The translations under genes were made by a program, and so were the position numbers. Under the pieces are notes generated by a model, which was not told the origin of the DNA, searched no databases, and worked only from the letters and a program-made list of their open reading frames with translations. Shown in pieces: positions 48,757 through 60,422 of a DNA stretch of 64,000 nt. The stretch's first letter is position 1. Each line of letters starts with the position of its first letter. Source of the stretch: Stromatinia cepivora (lineage: Eukaryota; Ascomycota; Leotiomycetes; Helotiales; Sclerotiniaceae); assembly GCA_014898415.1 (NCBI GenBank), contig RCTD01000010.1, forward strand, positions 930,001 to 994,000, read 5' to 3'.

Positions 48757-50080
48757 TTGCGTTTCTTTCTTTATTATAAACCCCTTTTCATGTATCTGTT
48801 TGGCATATGATCTTTACAAATGATAGCGAAGGAGTTGGGGAAATGAGTCTTTTAATGGAGGGCTTTGTTGGTCCTCGAGTGGTCGAGTGTATACATTGAT
48901 AGAATCTTTCAATAGCCCTGATAATATACATATTCACTTTATTGTCCTTCATACAAATTTTACTTGTTTTGGAGAAACATGAATGACTGTATTATCCAAT
49001 GACTCATTCATAATTTATATAGTGATTAAACATAATACCTGGCCGAATCTGTACCTGTGTTCAGTATCTTGATTGAATTTACCAATCTGACTGTCCGCAT
49101 TTGTCATGCCGGCGAGGACGGTGAGTCATCAGGAGGGGCAAATGAGACTTTCCAACATACTTCTTTGTATCGTTATGGGTATTGATGATTACTAGGTACC
49201 CTACTAGGTAGCCAAAAAATTCAATGAACCTTTGGACATGTGCTCATGCCAGAATTGATTATTTTGATTTGATACCCAAGGAGAGATCTTCCTAAAGTAG
49301 TATAGTAGAAAAGAGACATCAATCAACAACTTAAGAACTCTAAAAGGATGGGAACCTCATGCACCAATCAAATTTCGGCATATTGATTTATGTACTCCAC
49401 TAAGTATGAAAAGTATGAAGTTAAAGAGTGGGAGTTCATGACTTATTATTAGTAGGGAGTGATAGGTGCTTTCCACATATACACAAACAAATCATGAATG
49501 CATGCATGCATGTATGTATGTATGTATGAAAGAAATGAAAGGAATGGGGATATTCTCAATTCCCAAATACTTAACGAATCAATCAAAATATAGATAAAAA
49601 TTCATTCCCTTCATAAACTTCGTAAAAACTTCATAAATGAGAATAAATTACATGCTGTACCTTAGATACATATTCACCCCAATCAAAGCTTGGGTACTAG
49701 GGCACTAACCCTTTTAAGGCATGAACTATAGTTGCCTAGTCACCTGCAAAATAAGTGAAAAATTTCCAGATTACAAGTACAATTCTAAACCCCGCCACTT
49801 TAAAAGCTGCCCCACCTGAGATCTTTTCCTACCAAATTCTTGCCCACCTTTCCCCTCTTCCTTCTTCCTCTCATTTTACATCGAAAGTATCACCAAATCT
49901 TTCTTTGTATTATCTCCCTGTCCCATTTACTTTTGGGTCTGTAGCAGGTATCTACAAATTTATTCACGATACTTCAAGTGGTCCAACAAACCACTCTAAG
50001 TATCTAATCGTTCGAGCGTGTGTCGAACGACAAATCAATAACATCTTCTTTAATCAGCTTATTGAAGCACCACCGCCAAC
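48757..50080. other. Intergenic region with the elongation factor 2 promoter
   Basis: No gene supported. An ATGC/ATGT tetranucleotide array lies at 49494-49529. A pyrimidine-rich tract (about 49836-49880, CTTTCCCCTCTTCCTTCTTC) upstream of the eEF2 start is of the kind common in promoters of highly expressed fungal genes. An open frame at 49755-50174 runs across the leader and first intron and is not called. Confidence 0.6.
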
Positions 50081-52870
50081 ATGGTTAAGTAAGTATCTAT
50101 CCTTTCAATATCATATTATCCACGGCAGATATAAAGATCAACCGTTTATCGCAAATCCTCAAGAGTACCTTTAAGTCTATTGCTTTGACGCATCGAAAAT
50201 CCTGAGATAAAAACTCCAGATGGAGGTATCGGAGATAAGCTCATGTTGTTGACAATGGATTTTTGACTAACAACTGCTTTCTCAATATAGCTTCACCGTT
50301 GAGGAGGTCCGCCAATTGATGGACAAGGCTACGAACGTTCGTAACATGTCCGTCATTGCCCACGTCGACCACGGAAAATCCACCCTTACCGATTCCTTGC
50401 TCTCCAAGGCTGGTATTATCTCCGCCGCAAAGGCTGGTGATGCCAGAGCTACCGATACTCGTCCCGATGAACAAGAGCGTGGTATCACAATCAAGTCTAC
50501 TGCCATCTCTCTGTATGGCAACCTCCCAGATGACGAGGACTTGAAGGATATTGTTGGCCAAAAGACTGACGGAAGAGATTTCTTGATCAACTTGATCGAT
50601 TCACCCGGTCACGTTGATTTCTCCTCTGAAGTTACTGCTGCTCTCCGTGTCACTGATGGTGCTCTCGTTGTCGTCGATACCATCGAAGGTGTGTGTGTGC
50701 AAACCGAGACAGTCCTTCGTCAAGCTCTTGGTGAGCGTATCAAGCCTGTTGTTATCATCAACAAGGTCGATCGTGCTCTCCTCGAATTGCAAGTCTCCAA
50801 GGAAGATCTTTACCAGTCTTTCTCAAGAACCATCGAGTCCGTTAACGTCGTTATCTCTACCTACTTCGATAAAACTTTGGGAGATGTTCAAGTTTACCCA
50901 GGTAAGGGAACGGTCGCCTTCGGCTCCGGTCTTCACGGCTGGGCTTTCACCATCAGACAATTCGCTCAAAGATACGCCAAGAAATTCGGTGTTGACAGAA
51001 ACAAGATGATGGAGCGTCTCTGGGGCGACAACTACTTCAACCCATACACCAAGAAGTGGACCACCAAGTCTTCCCACGAGGGTAAGGAATTGGAGCGTGC
51101 TTTCAATCAGTTCATCCTCGACCCTATCTTCCGTATCTTCACTGCCGTCATGAACTTCAAGAAGGACGAGATCCCAACTCTCCTCGAGAAGCTCAACATT
51201 AAGCTTTCTCCTGATGACAAAGATAAGGAGGGCAAGGCACTTCTCAAGGTTATTATGCGTACTTTCTTGCCAGCTGCCGATGCTCTTTTGGAGATGTTGA
51301 TTCTCCATCTCCCATCCCCAGTTACCGCTCAAAAATACCGTGCCGAGACCTTGTATGAGGGTCCTCCAGATGATGAGGCCTGCATTGGTATCCGTGACTG
51401 TGACCCCAAGGCACCTCTCATGTTGTACGTCTCCAAGATGGTACCAACATCTGATAAGGGTCGTTTCTACGCTTTCGGTCGTGTCTTCGCTGGTACCGTC
51501 CGTTCCGGTTTGAAGGTCCGCATCCAGGGTCCTAACTACACCCCTGGCAAGAAGGATGACTTGTTCATCAAGGCCATCCAACGTGTCGTTCTCATGATGG
51601 GTGGTAAGGTTGACCCTATCGATGATGTCCCAGCCGGTAACATTCTCGGATTGGTCGGTATCGATCAATTCTTGTTGAAGTCTGGTACCCTCACCACCAG
51701 TGATACCGCCCACAACTTGAAGGTCATGAAGTTCTCCGTCTCCCCTGTCGTTCAACGTTCAGTCGAGGTTAAGAACGCTCAAGATCTCCCCAAGCTTGTC
51801 GAAGGTCTCAAGCGTCTCTCCAAGTCCGATCCTTGTGTGTTGACATTCATCTCCGAATCCGGTGAGCACGTTGTTGCTGGTGCCGGTGAGTTGCATTTGG
51901 AAATTTGCTTGAAGGATCTCGAGGAGGACCACGCTGGTGTACCTCTCCGTATCTCCGACCCTGTCGTTCCATACCGTGAGACTGTCACTGGCAAGTCCAG
52001 CATGACTGCCCTCTCCAAATCCCCCAACAAGCACAACCGTCTTTACATGATTGCCGAACCTCTCGACGAAGAGGTTTCCAAGGAGATCGAGGCTGGAAAG
52101 ATTGGCCCCCGTGATGATTTCAAGGCTCGTGCCCGTATTTTGGCCGATGAGCATGGATGGGATGTCACTGATGCCCGTAAGATTTGGTGTTTCGGTCCAG
52201 ATACCAACGGTGCCAACTTGTTGGTTGATCAAACCAAGGCTGTTCAATACTTGAACGAAATCAAGGATTCCGTCGTCTCCGGTTTCCAATGGGCCTCAAG
52301 AGAAGGTCCAATTGCCGAAGAGCCAATGAGATCTTGCAGATTCAACATTATGGATGTTACCCTCCACGCTGATGCTATCCATCGTGGATCCGGACAAGTC
52401 ATGCCAACTACCCGTCGTGTCTTGTACGCTTCGGCTCTCTTGGCTGAGCCAGGCCTCCTCGAGCCAGTCTTCTTGGTCGAGATTCAAGTACCAGAATCTG
52501 CCATGGGTGGTGTATACGGTGTTCTCACCAGAAGAAGAGGTCACGTCTTTGCTGAGGAGCAACGTCCAGGAACTCCTCTCTTCACCATCAAGGCATACTT
52601 GCCAGTCGGTGAATCTTTCGGTTTCAACGCTGATCTCCGTTCGCACACCTCTGGTCAAGCTTTCCCACAATCCATCTTCGATCATTGGCAAATTCTCCCA
52701 GGTGGATCGCCAATTGACGCCACCTCAAAGACCGGACAAATCGTCCAAGAGCTCCGTAAACGTAAGGGTCTCAAGGTTGAGGTTCCAGGTTACGAGAACG
52801 TAAGTTTTATCCACTATTCTTTGCAGAACACTTTTACTAATCATTTCAATAGTACTATGACAAGCTATAA
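50081..52870 (+). CDS. EFT2: Translation elongation factor 2 (eEF2)
   Basis: Exons 50081-50088, 50291-52799 and 52853-52870 (2,535 nt, 844 aa). The first exon encodes only ATG GTT AA, followed by a 202-nt intron, giving [20 protein letters not shown]. The last intron (53 nt) leads to ENYYDKL. eEF2 is the GTPase that translocates the ribosome. Motifs: AHVDHGKST (residues about 26-34), the switch [29 protein letters not shown], and [14 protein letters not shown], in which the final His (about 700) is the diphthamide site. The length fits yeast eEF2 (842). The body is C/G-ending in codon choice, consistent with high expression. Long antisense frames over it are shadows of that bias. Confidence 0.98.
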
Positions 52871-53682
52871 AGAACGAATTTCCAAAATAAAAGATACCGT
52901 CCTTTCCATATTCCAATGCACATTTCACATCAAGATATCTCCAGCTCCGGCGCTTTCATGATTTTCTGAGCGAATGCTCGTTGACCATTTCGACTTGGTA
53001 GTCGATTTGGTATAAAAAGCAAGCCGCACGCCATGTGATAGACAGATGAGCTTTTCTAAAATTTCTTGAGCTTCTGTTTTCATTCGAGTCTTCATGTATT
53101 TAGCTGCATGAGGAAATGAAGGATTTTAAAACATGATTGATGACCTTTAATGACGGTTTTTTGTAAAGTGGTGAATCTATGCAATATATAAAAATGTGAA
53201 ACACTTGAAGTCGAGCCCAAAATAGTGAACTATATGGGAAAGGAGAATAGCCCATAAAATATTTATATACAACATGCAAGCACTGGGCATATGGAAAGAA
53301 CCAGGTGAGTCCTAGCCACCAAGACCCAAGACAGATCCCATGTATCGCTCGCATTCTTACCTTTTCCCGATTTTGTGAGTTACGAAATAAGGCAACAGAC
53401 TGACCAAAAAGACATTTCTATTTCCATTTCCTCCTTCCCACACACTAAAACCAATCCAATCAATCCGGTTCAGTTATATAATTTCATTCCATTGATTTTG
53501 AAAAAGATTATCCATTTATCTATCTATCTTTCTGTTATTTTAATCATTACACTCACAATCTCAATTGAGTATTCCAAATTAGTATACAAAACACATAACT
53601 CCCACCCCTTCAAAACATATAACTAGAACACCAAAACCTCCCCCTCTCTGTCCCTCAAAAAATAACCTCCCAAAATAATTCA
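52871..53682. other. Intergenic region, eEF2 to tRNA-Lys
   Basis: About 0.8 kb with no gene supported. Open frames at 53100-53354 (-) and 53375-53626 (+) have no recognisable domain. AT-rich towards 53.6 kb. Confidence 0.55.
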
Positions 53683-53694
53683 AAAAACGAAAAG
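53683..53694 (-). terminator. Pol III terminator of tRNA-Lys
   Basis: On the minus strand, just past the tRNA 3' end, the sequence is TTTTCGTTTTTT: two T-runs, as required to stop RNA polymerase III. Confidence 0.75.
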
Positions 53695-53700
53695 CATATT

Positions 53701-53811
53701 CGCCTCGGGAGGGTCTCGAACCCTCAACCTTGGGCTTGTTAATTTTACTAGATATCTCATTGGGGATCTCTTTGTAAAAGGCCCACGCGCTAACCATTGT
53801 GCCACCGAGGC
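53701..53811 (-). tRNA. tK(UUU): tRNA-Lys (anticodon UUU) with 38-nt intron
   Basis: The minus strand folds as a tRNA: acceptor GCCTCGG/CCGAGGC, anticodon stem TGGGC/GCCCA, loop CTTTTA + A with anticodon TTT, and T arm GAGGG-TTCGAGA-CCCTC. An A box (TGGCACAATGG) and B box (GGTTCGAGACC) are present. A 38-nt intron follows base 37, the standard position, and contains GTAAAA, able to pair with the anticodon region. The D stem GCAC/GCGC has one A.C mismatch. The mature length is 73 nt before CCA. Confidence 0.9.
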
Positions 53812-54298
53812 GGAATGTTTGTTCTATTTGATGGTGCATGGAGAATTGTTTGTGAACATGTTTGTATTGAAAAACTTAGGGTAGGAAGTGGGGTTGTAAG
53901 AGTGAGTGAGTGAGGTAAGCTTAGCATGTATACGGACAGGATCAGATCGTTTTAGAAATCACATATGCATACACATGGATGTCATGGAATATAGGATAAA
54001 AGTCAACGTGAATATTTTGGGAGAAAAGCCAGCTCTTTTACTTCATGTCGAGTTTTGCTATTTGCCTTCATAAATCCATTAATTAACTCCTGTTGCAGTG
54101 TACGCATACATGCTTCCTTGTCCATGATTGAAAGAAACGCCTGTATTTATGGTATCCGAGTAACAAATCTTAACCCAGGCTTTTGATTTTCCGAGATGTA
54201 GCATCCACCGAACTCAAGTGAGGTTACTTCTCAAGTATCCACCGCCAACTTGGCTCTCTCTGCAGATTAAATCAATCAATTTCTCAGCCTATTAAATC
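53812..54298. other. Intergenic region upstream of tRNA-Lys
   Basis: 487 bp. No gene, repeat or RNA seen. Confidence 0.55.
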
Positions 54299-54817
54299 CT
54301 AAGTCCTTTCTATCCCGGACAAAGTTTTCAACTTCCCCTTACTATCGTCCTTCTCGTCAATTGCAATCCTGTGCGCTCGACTTCTACTTCTCGTCCTCTG
54401 TCTCCGCCGTGGAACATCCGTTTCGGAGGAGTGACCTTTGCTGCGCGAGCGGGAGGGTGATTGACTTCTTCGGGTTTTTGAACGTGGAGAATGAATTAAA
54501 ATAGATGATGAAGGGGAGGGAGTAGTCGTTGCAGCTGCAGAGTGAGTCTTTTGATATTTGGTATAAGGGGCTGTGGCTGCAAGTGATGTTGTGGCTGGGT
54601 TGCTTGTTTTGGGGTTGAGAGGTGAGGATAATGAAGATGTAAGTAGATGAGAAGTCTGAGGCGATCGATGACGAACTCGGCCTCGAAAATTGGTTGATGT
54701 GCTGGTTGTTGCGGGCGGTGGAGAGGCAGCGGAAGATCGACGTCGTTTACGGCCGCGCTGGGGAGAAGGTTCGTTGGAAGGTGGGTGTGTTGCGATGGGA
54801 GAGGCAATAGATGTCAT
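54299..54817 (-). CDS. Small Ser/Arg/Pro-rich protein of unknown function
   Basis: A single exon, 172 aa. The sequence is low in complexity: basic start (QRGRKRRRSSAASPP), a Ser/Thr/Pro/Ala middle, and an Arg/Ser-rich C-terminal third (SKTRRSQSPSRSRSKGH, RRRQRTRSRSRAHR), ending GKLKTLSGIERT. No folded domain, signal peptide or membrane segment is visible. The RS-like content would suit a nuclear, RNA-associated or disordered protein, but that is inference. Its reality rests on an open frame with biased composition; an overlapping 103-codon frame on the same strand is a shadow. Confidence 0.55.
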   Translation of the reverse strand: MTSIASPIATHPPSNEPSPQRGRKRRRSSAASPPPATTSTSTNFRGRVRHRSPQTSHLLTSSLSSPLNPKTSNPATTSLAATAPYTKYQKTHSAAATTTPSPSSSILIHSPRSKTRRSQSPSRSRSKGHSSETDVPRRRQRTRSRSRAHRIAIDEKDDSKGKLKTLSGIERT

Positions 54818-55820
54818 TGTTCACGATGCTTATGGATTATTGGGTTGTGTTTTTGGAATTTGCTTGTCTTAGGAAAGTCCTAGTCTCCCAGTTTGTAGGA
54901 TTCGAGTTTTGAGGGTGAAGTCTTTTATGGTAGTTGGTGTCTGATAGTCAAATCAACTATGATTTATTATCAGTTTATTTCTTGAGAGGGACGCGACAAG
55001 ATAATTCACACAGAAAGATTGGACACCGAAGGATAATACTCCTATGAATGGTCGGAGGACTGTGGTAGAACGATGAGCTGATAGTGAATGGTGCCAGCGA
55101 AGTCAGAACATTGTTGATCAATGTTGATCCTTTTGTTGCACAATGCCAAGGAATTATATATCAGAGTATCTTGGGAGGATCAGATAGGTAGAGAAGAGAG
55201 ATCATTGATCTTGAAGTATTGGGATGTTAATACTTGAGGAAAGGGTTGAAAAGCAAGGAATCAAATGTGAACACTTTGCATTGAAAAGGGATGAGATACA
55301 AACAAAGTGAAAATGGTCTCGCATACAAATTGGTATGCTTGATGGAACTTTTTTGTTTGTTTTAGAAGAAGAGTACCTTGAGAAATAAATAAAAATGTAT
55401 TGGTGTTGGATTGTCCTCCTCCTTGAATAGGTAGGTGCGGGGAAGTTGATGATCACCCAAAGAGGATTTTGACGAATGAAAGAACTTGCTTTTTTGTTCT
55501 ATATTTGGGCTGATATACATATCTCCAAATGCAAGTGTATACATCCGGATTCCACAGTAACATAGGTAGGAACTATTTACAATTTTGGTTGTATGAAAAG
55601 TTACAAGCCATAATGTTATGTTGTGCAATTGACGTATGGGGTCATCCAAATGTTGTGTTATGTAGCATTGCGGAAAATTAAAATTGGCGAGCCTCGTTTG
55701 CTTTGCAGACAGGGGGACTGAATCAAAAATACAAATATACCTTCAATTCTGAGAAAGGAATAACGTCGCACAAGCTCCATATCAAACAATTGAATTCTGA
55801 ATTCCCTTGCATCCTCAAAG
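54818..55820. other. Divergent intergenic region
   Basis: 1 kb between a minus-strand and a plus-strand gene. Open frames at 55202-55456 and 55362-55649 (-) show no domain. Nothing else seen. Confidence 0.55.
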
Positions 55821-56430
55821 ATGTTTTCACGACCTGTTGTTAGAGCTTCAAGGCTTTACTGCCGCTGCTATGCAACCTCTGCCAGTACCCCTCCGCCTAT
55901 GCTCTTGAAGATCAGGTCAGTATTCGTTGCATATCATCGATTAATCATTTCCCTGGTAATGGTACTGATATTTGTCTGTTAATAGGAATGATATGAAGAC
56001 TGCCATGAAAAATAAAGATACGAATCGACTTTCCGTCCTTCGATCACTCCTCAGCCAAACACTCAATGCCTCTAAAACATCCTCGCCTATTAACACCGAT
56101 ATGCAAATGTTAGCTCTTCTCCGGAAATCTGCGAATGCAAGTCGAGCTGCAAGTGAAGAATTCAAAGCAGCAGGTAGAGAAGATTTGGTTGAGAAGGAGG
56201 AACAACAATTGAAGGTATTGGAAGAATATGCTGGTGGTGTGGAGACAGTTGGTGAAGATGAGATCAGAAATACAGTTAAGGAACTTGTGAACGGCATGAA
56301 GGCTGAGGGTGTAAAGATGCAGATGGGAGATGTACTGAAAAGAGTCTTTGCCCCTGAAGTATTGGGAGAAAAGAATGTAGAGAAGGGAGAGGTTGCAAAA
56401 ATAGTGAAGGAGGTTATGGCCGAATCATAA
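55821..56430 (+). CDS. AIM41: Mitochondrial YqeY/GatB-related protein Aim41
   Basis: Exons 55821-55915 and 55986-56430 (540 nt, 179 aa), with a 70-nt intron. The N-terminus MFSRPVVRASRLYCRCYATS is rich in Arg, Ser and aromatic residues with no acid, as for a mitochondrial presequence. The rest matches the YqeY family: NDMKTAMKNKDTNRLSVLRS, LLRKSANASRAASEEF, and a C-terminal helical part with GDVLKRVF and EVAKIVKEVM. YqeY resembles the tail domain of GatB (the Asp-/Glu-tRNA amidotransferase subunit); yeast Aim41 is a poorly understood mitochondrial protein. The length fits. Confidence 0.9.
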
Positions 56431-56877
56431 GGATATGATGTCGATTGTATAAAGATAAAAAGATATAAAAGTACTTATAACCCTTGACATCAAAGAACCC
56501 AATTCAACTCAATCAGCGTTGCACTATTTGACTTTATTTGTAGATTCCCACTCAATTGACTTGCTTTGTATCGAACGCTCAGAAATTCATCAGATTTATG
56601 GGTAATGAAAACAAATTGACAATCTTATCATCTATCGTGTTTTTTAATGATTCGGCATTTTTGGTGCTGTATATCGTTCAGCCTTGTCCTCCGCCTTCTA
56701 ATTGGTGCCTAGTTCAAGTGACGCGACCCTGACTACCTGGCATGTTGTGAATCTAGAGCTTGTAACACACCTACCATCTCCGGGAAATACCTCAAAATCA
56801 TCATCAAAGCCATAACCATAATCATCATTAAATTTACCTCATGGCGACTTCGATAATAATTCAATCACATACATAAT
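56431..56877. other. Intergenic, AIM41 to LSB6
   Basis: 447 bp between two plus-strand genes. No separate feature seen. It contains the LSB6 leader, which is CA/AT-rich before the ATG. Confidence 0.55.
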
Positions 56878-59214
56878 ATGCCGAGATTTCGACCAGCTAC
56901 CACGGGTTATGCCCAAATTGCCCAAGCAGAGGAGTTCAGTGATGATGAAGATGAGGACCCCCTCGCTGCCAGCCATGCCTCCTTACAACCAACATCCGCA
57001 CCACGATATGCCTCCATTTCACAGCCCCGACCACATGGTGGAATGTATACAGATGGATATAGTTCACCGACAAATCATCGAAAAACTGGGCATAAGAGAA
57101 GAAGAAGTCGAATGGGAAGCAATGCCTCCGGCGTGGATATCAAAGCTATAAATGCTAGATTAGAACGATGGGCTGACGAGATAGCGTCCAAATTTAAAAT
57201 CAATAAAGTAAAGGGAAAACCATGCCAAGAGGAGAAATTGGAAATCCTACATTCAGTATTCCAAGCACCGGATGGCATACGACCTGTCACTGCTGATACT
57301 TTGGCATCAGAGCCCGACCATGGACGAATGACGAAACATGAATTTGATGACATTGTAGAAAGTGTTCGAGTTGCGATTGAGCAGGGTATGCATCCAAAAA
57401 TGATATCTCAGGGAAGCTCCGGAAGTTATTTTGCTCGAAACAGTGATGGCAAAGTAGTCGGTGTGTTCAAACCGAAGGATGAGGAACCATACGCCGCAGG
57501 AAACCCAAAATGGAACAAATGGATACATCGCAATTTATTTCCATGTTTCTTTGGCAGAGCATGTCTAATTCCCAACTTGAGTTATGTCTCTGAAGCTGCG
57601 GCATACACGCTCGACTGTAGATTACGAACCCACCTAGTACCATACACCGACATAGTCCACTTGTCTTCGAAATCTTTCCATTATGATTTTTGGGATCGCA
57701 GGAAGTTTTACAGAAGTAAAAAGCCTCTACCTCCAAAGGTTGGCAGTTTCCAAGTCTTTCTTAAAGGTTTTAAGGATGCGAATATCTTTCTTCGTGAACA
57801 TCCTTGGCCAGACCATGCAAATGGAACATTCAAATTCAATGATCCTCACAGGAACAAAAGGGGGTGGAAAGAGACTTGCCGCCCAGGCTCATCAAAGTCG
57901 GATGAGGGTAATGAAGGGGCGGGGGCTAGCAGTCCCACAGGATCCGGAGATGATAGCCAAAATCGACAATTTGTTTGGACAGATGCATTACAACAGTCAT
58001 TTCGAGAGGAGTTGGAGAAATTGGTTATATTGGATTACATAATGCGAAATACGGACAGAGGTCTTGACAATTGGATGATCAAAATTGATTGGGAGAATCA
58101 GGGCGTTTCCATAGTTTCGGACCCTCCGCAGATGAGGAACAATTCAGACTCCGAACAGTCACCACGCTTGGTCTCTACCTCTGATAACATCAGTATGTCA
58201 CATCTACCGGCATACCCTTACCGTAGCCAAGAGCCTATGGAAGCTACAAGTAGATCGGCTACACCGTCTAGAATGACAGCACCAACAATATCCATTGGTG
58301 CGATCGATAACAGTTTATCATGGCCTTGGAAGCATCCTGACGCTTGGCGAAGTTTTCCTTTCGGATGGCTATTCTTACCTGTGTCCCTGATCGGACAACC
58401 ATTCTCTCAAAAGACCCGGGAGCATTTTCTTCCCCTGCTGACTTCAAAACAATGGTGGAGTGAGACTCAGCTAGAGCTAAGGAAGGTCTTTAGTCAAGAT
58501 GCAGATTTTCAGGAGCGCATGTTCGCTAGGCAAATCGCTGTAATGAAAGGACAAGCCTGGAATGTTGTTGAAACTCTTAAGACGGTAGATCATGGTCCTC
58601 TGGAGTTGACTCGGAGGGCAAGAGTTTGTGTTTGGGATGATCTTGTTGATGTACCTGTTGCAGTTCCTATGAGAGTGCCTTCCGCTGAGATGCGGAGGCG
58701 TAATGATATCCGCAACAGCCTTGATGAAGAGATGGATATTAGTGTCGCCAATGCAACAGCACCACAAACAGATCTTCTTGGACTTGCGAGCCCATCAGCG
58801 GAGTTACCAAATCCGAATCGATTCGAATTAGCTAGTCCGCGATATAGTGAAGATGCTTCCCCGGAACTTGAGTCTTCTCAACCAGCAACGACATTTGCAA
58901 ATTCAGGATTCTCTAGGGATAATACTTCTAAGGATGGGGTGAGATTCTCGGATCGACCACATCTTCAACACTCTAGGAATCGTATGAGTTATGATGGGCC
59001 TGCAAGGTCACCAAACCGCAATCGTTATGAAGCGAGAAGGTTCTCATTCGGATCGAGGAGTCGTGGAGCAGTTCAGACATTATACGATGGTGATGATCAT
59101 GAAGGTGACTTGGGATATGCAGCAGCGGAAGGGATGGAAGGACATCAAAGAAAAGTCATAGTAGAAAGACTTGAAACAGTCAAAAGCAAAAACCCGGTCT
59201 TTACCTGGTGTTAA
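56878..59214 (+). CDS. LSB6: Phosphatidylinositol 4-kinase type II (Lsb6)
   Basis: A single exon, 778 aa. It makes phosphatidylinositol 4-phosphate (EC 2.7.1.67) on endosomal, vacuolar and plasma membranes. Kinase features: GSSGSYFARNSDGKVVGVFK (glycine loop and ATP-binding Lys, about 179-200), DEEPYAAGNPKW, the palmitoylation-type cysteine motif region FPCFFGRACLIPN (yeast and animal enzymes have CCPC-like sequence here; here CFFGRAC), the catalytic block YIMRNTDRGLDNWMIKI (about 385-401), and the metal-binding AIDNSLSWPWKHP (about 475-487). About 75 residues, Ser/Pro-rich, are inserted between the last two motifs. The N-terminal 85 and C-terminal about 150 residues look disordered. The start is the first ATG after an AT-rich leader. 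Confidence 0.95.
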   Translation: MPRFRPATTGYAQIAQAEEFSDDEDEDPLAASHASLQPTSAPRYASISQPRPHGGMYTDGYSSPTNHRKTGHKRRRSRMGSNASGVDIKAINARLERWADEIASKFKINKVKGKPCQEEKLEILHSVFQAPDGIRPVTADTLASEPDHGRMTKHEFDDIVESVRVAIEQGMHPKMISQGSSGSYFARNSDGKVVGVFKPKDEEPYAAGNPKWNKWIHRNLFPCFFGRACLIPNLSYVSEAAAYTLDCRLRTHLVPYTDIVHLSSKSFHYDFWDRRKFYRSKKPLPPKVGSFQVFLKGFKDANIFLREHPWPDHANGTFKFNDPHRNKRGWKETCRPGSSKSDEGNEGAGASSPTGSGDDSQNRQFVWTDALQQSFREELEKLVILDYIMRNTDRGLDNWMIKIDWENQGVSIVSDPPQMRNNSDSEQSPRLVSTSDNISMSHLPAYPYRSQEPMEATSRSATPSRMTAPTISIGAIDNSLSWPWKHPDAWRSFPFGWLFLPVSLIGQPFSQKTREHFLPLLTSKQWWSETQLELRKVFSQDADFQERMFARQIAVMKGQAWNVVETLKTVDHGPLELTRRARVCVWDDLVDVPVAVPMRVPSAEMRRRNDIRNSLDEEMDISVANATAPQTDLLGLASPSAELPNPNRFELASPRYSEDASPELESSQPATTFANSGFSRDNTSKDGVRFSDRPHLQHSRNRMSYDGPARSPNRNRYEARRFSFGSRSRGAVQTLYDGDDHEGDLGYAAAEGMEGHQRKVIVERLETVKSKNPVFTWC

Positions 59215-60422
59215 TGGGAAAATGAAATTATTGGGAGGGGTATAAATGAGTATGTATTTGTATAATATTACTCGGAAGGCGGCGCGTGATTTTGCAAATT
59301 GGGCGTCAAAATAGTCTCAAGATATAGATGTTCTGGACGGTAATCACATGGGGATAAAGGGGGTAACGAATTTATTTATTTTTCAGAAATTAGCTTCATA
59401 GCTTTCATGCCTTCACTTTACAATGACAATGAATATATTCAAAACCTGGAGTATATTACCTTCTGGAAATGATCATGATTATCTACTAGGCATTGTACAA
59501 AAGTCTCACCAGATCTGATTGATTATCATCAGTCCTCCTTTTTATTTGATAAGCCTGTTAGCTGATTGGACTGGCTGATAAAAAAAAAGTCCCGATGAGA
59601 TGGGATCTTACTGTATTGGTGAACATCTACCACTCACTTCTTTCGTATTTCTCCTTGGTTGTACTCGAGTATACGGAGTAGGAATTGTGTAAGTAACATG
59701 AATATTTCGTGTACTTTCGATTTTCTCTGAATAGTTCATTATTAACTAAATACCTTATAGGACTTTGAAAACCAACTCCTTAACTCCTAAAGGATTTGTT
59801 CGGGTGTGTTGGAGAGAAAGTATGTAGGTTACTAATTAGCTAAGCTTTTAATACACTTTCTAGAAAGAATGAGGCAAAATAGTATCATGAATTCTCATAT
59901 GAAAAATAATAAATAAATACCTAGATAATACATAATACCTAATAAGTAAATCTTGATGTTTGTTGTACCATTCGTTACCTAGCCCACGGAAATTTTCTAT
60001 CGCATCTATCTCTCGCTCACTGTGTTCTTTCACAATACAACTAACATCACATCTATCATCTCATCACTCACTGATTACTGATTACTGATTCACACACACA
60101 AGAAATTCTATAAATATTTTCAAAAATTCACTTATAATAATTTTCTTATTTGGTGAATATAATTCAACTGAAATGATCATTTTCATTTGATTTCCGATGA
60201 TTCTAGTTTCATCTACTTTTTCTTTTTCCTACTTAGACTTACTTTTTTGCAAATGCAATCCTCCCTGGTAATTATTGCCCCTCCACCTTGTGAATTATCG
60301 GCTCAATCATTACTACAACTACCATCACGACTACAACCACAAACAAGTACATACGACACACAACTTATGCATGCGACCGTGACGTGAGAACATTCAAGGT
60401 TGTCTGCCATAAAGGAGAAAAT
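59215..60422. other. Intergenic region and leader of the SNF2 gene
   Basis: 1.2 kb without a supported gene. TGATTAC x3 near 60070-60090 and CA-rich DNA precede the SNF2 start. A 66-codon open frame at 60187-60387 lies in the leader and could act as an upstream ORF if transcribed. Confidence 0.5.

Noticed and set aside
49755..50174. 139-codon open frame upstream of eEF2
   Set aside because: It crosses the real eEF2 start codon and first intron in another frame, over a pyrimidine-rich leader.
50823..51755. 310-codon minus-strand open frame opposite eEF2 (and other long antisense frames there)
   Set aside because: It lies wholly inside the eEF2 coding region; strong codon bias on the plus strand removes stop codons from the opposite strand. 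The translation has no recognisable domain.
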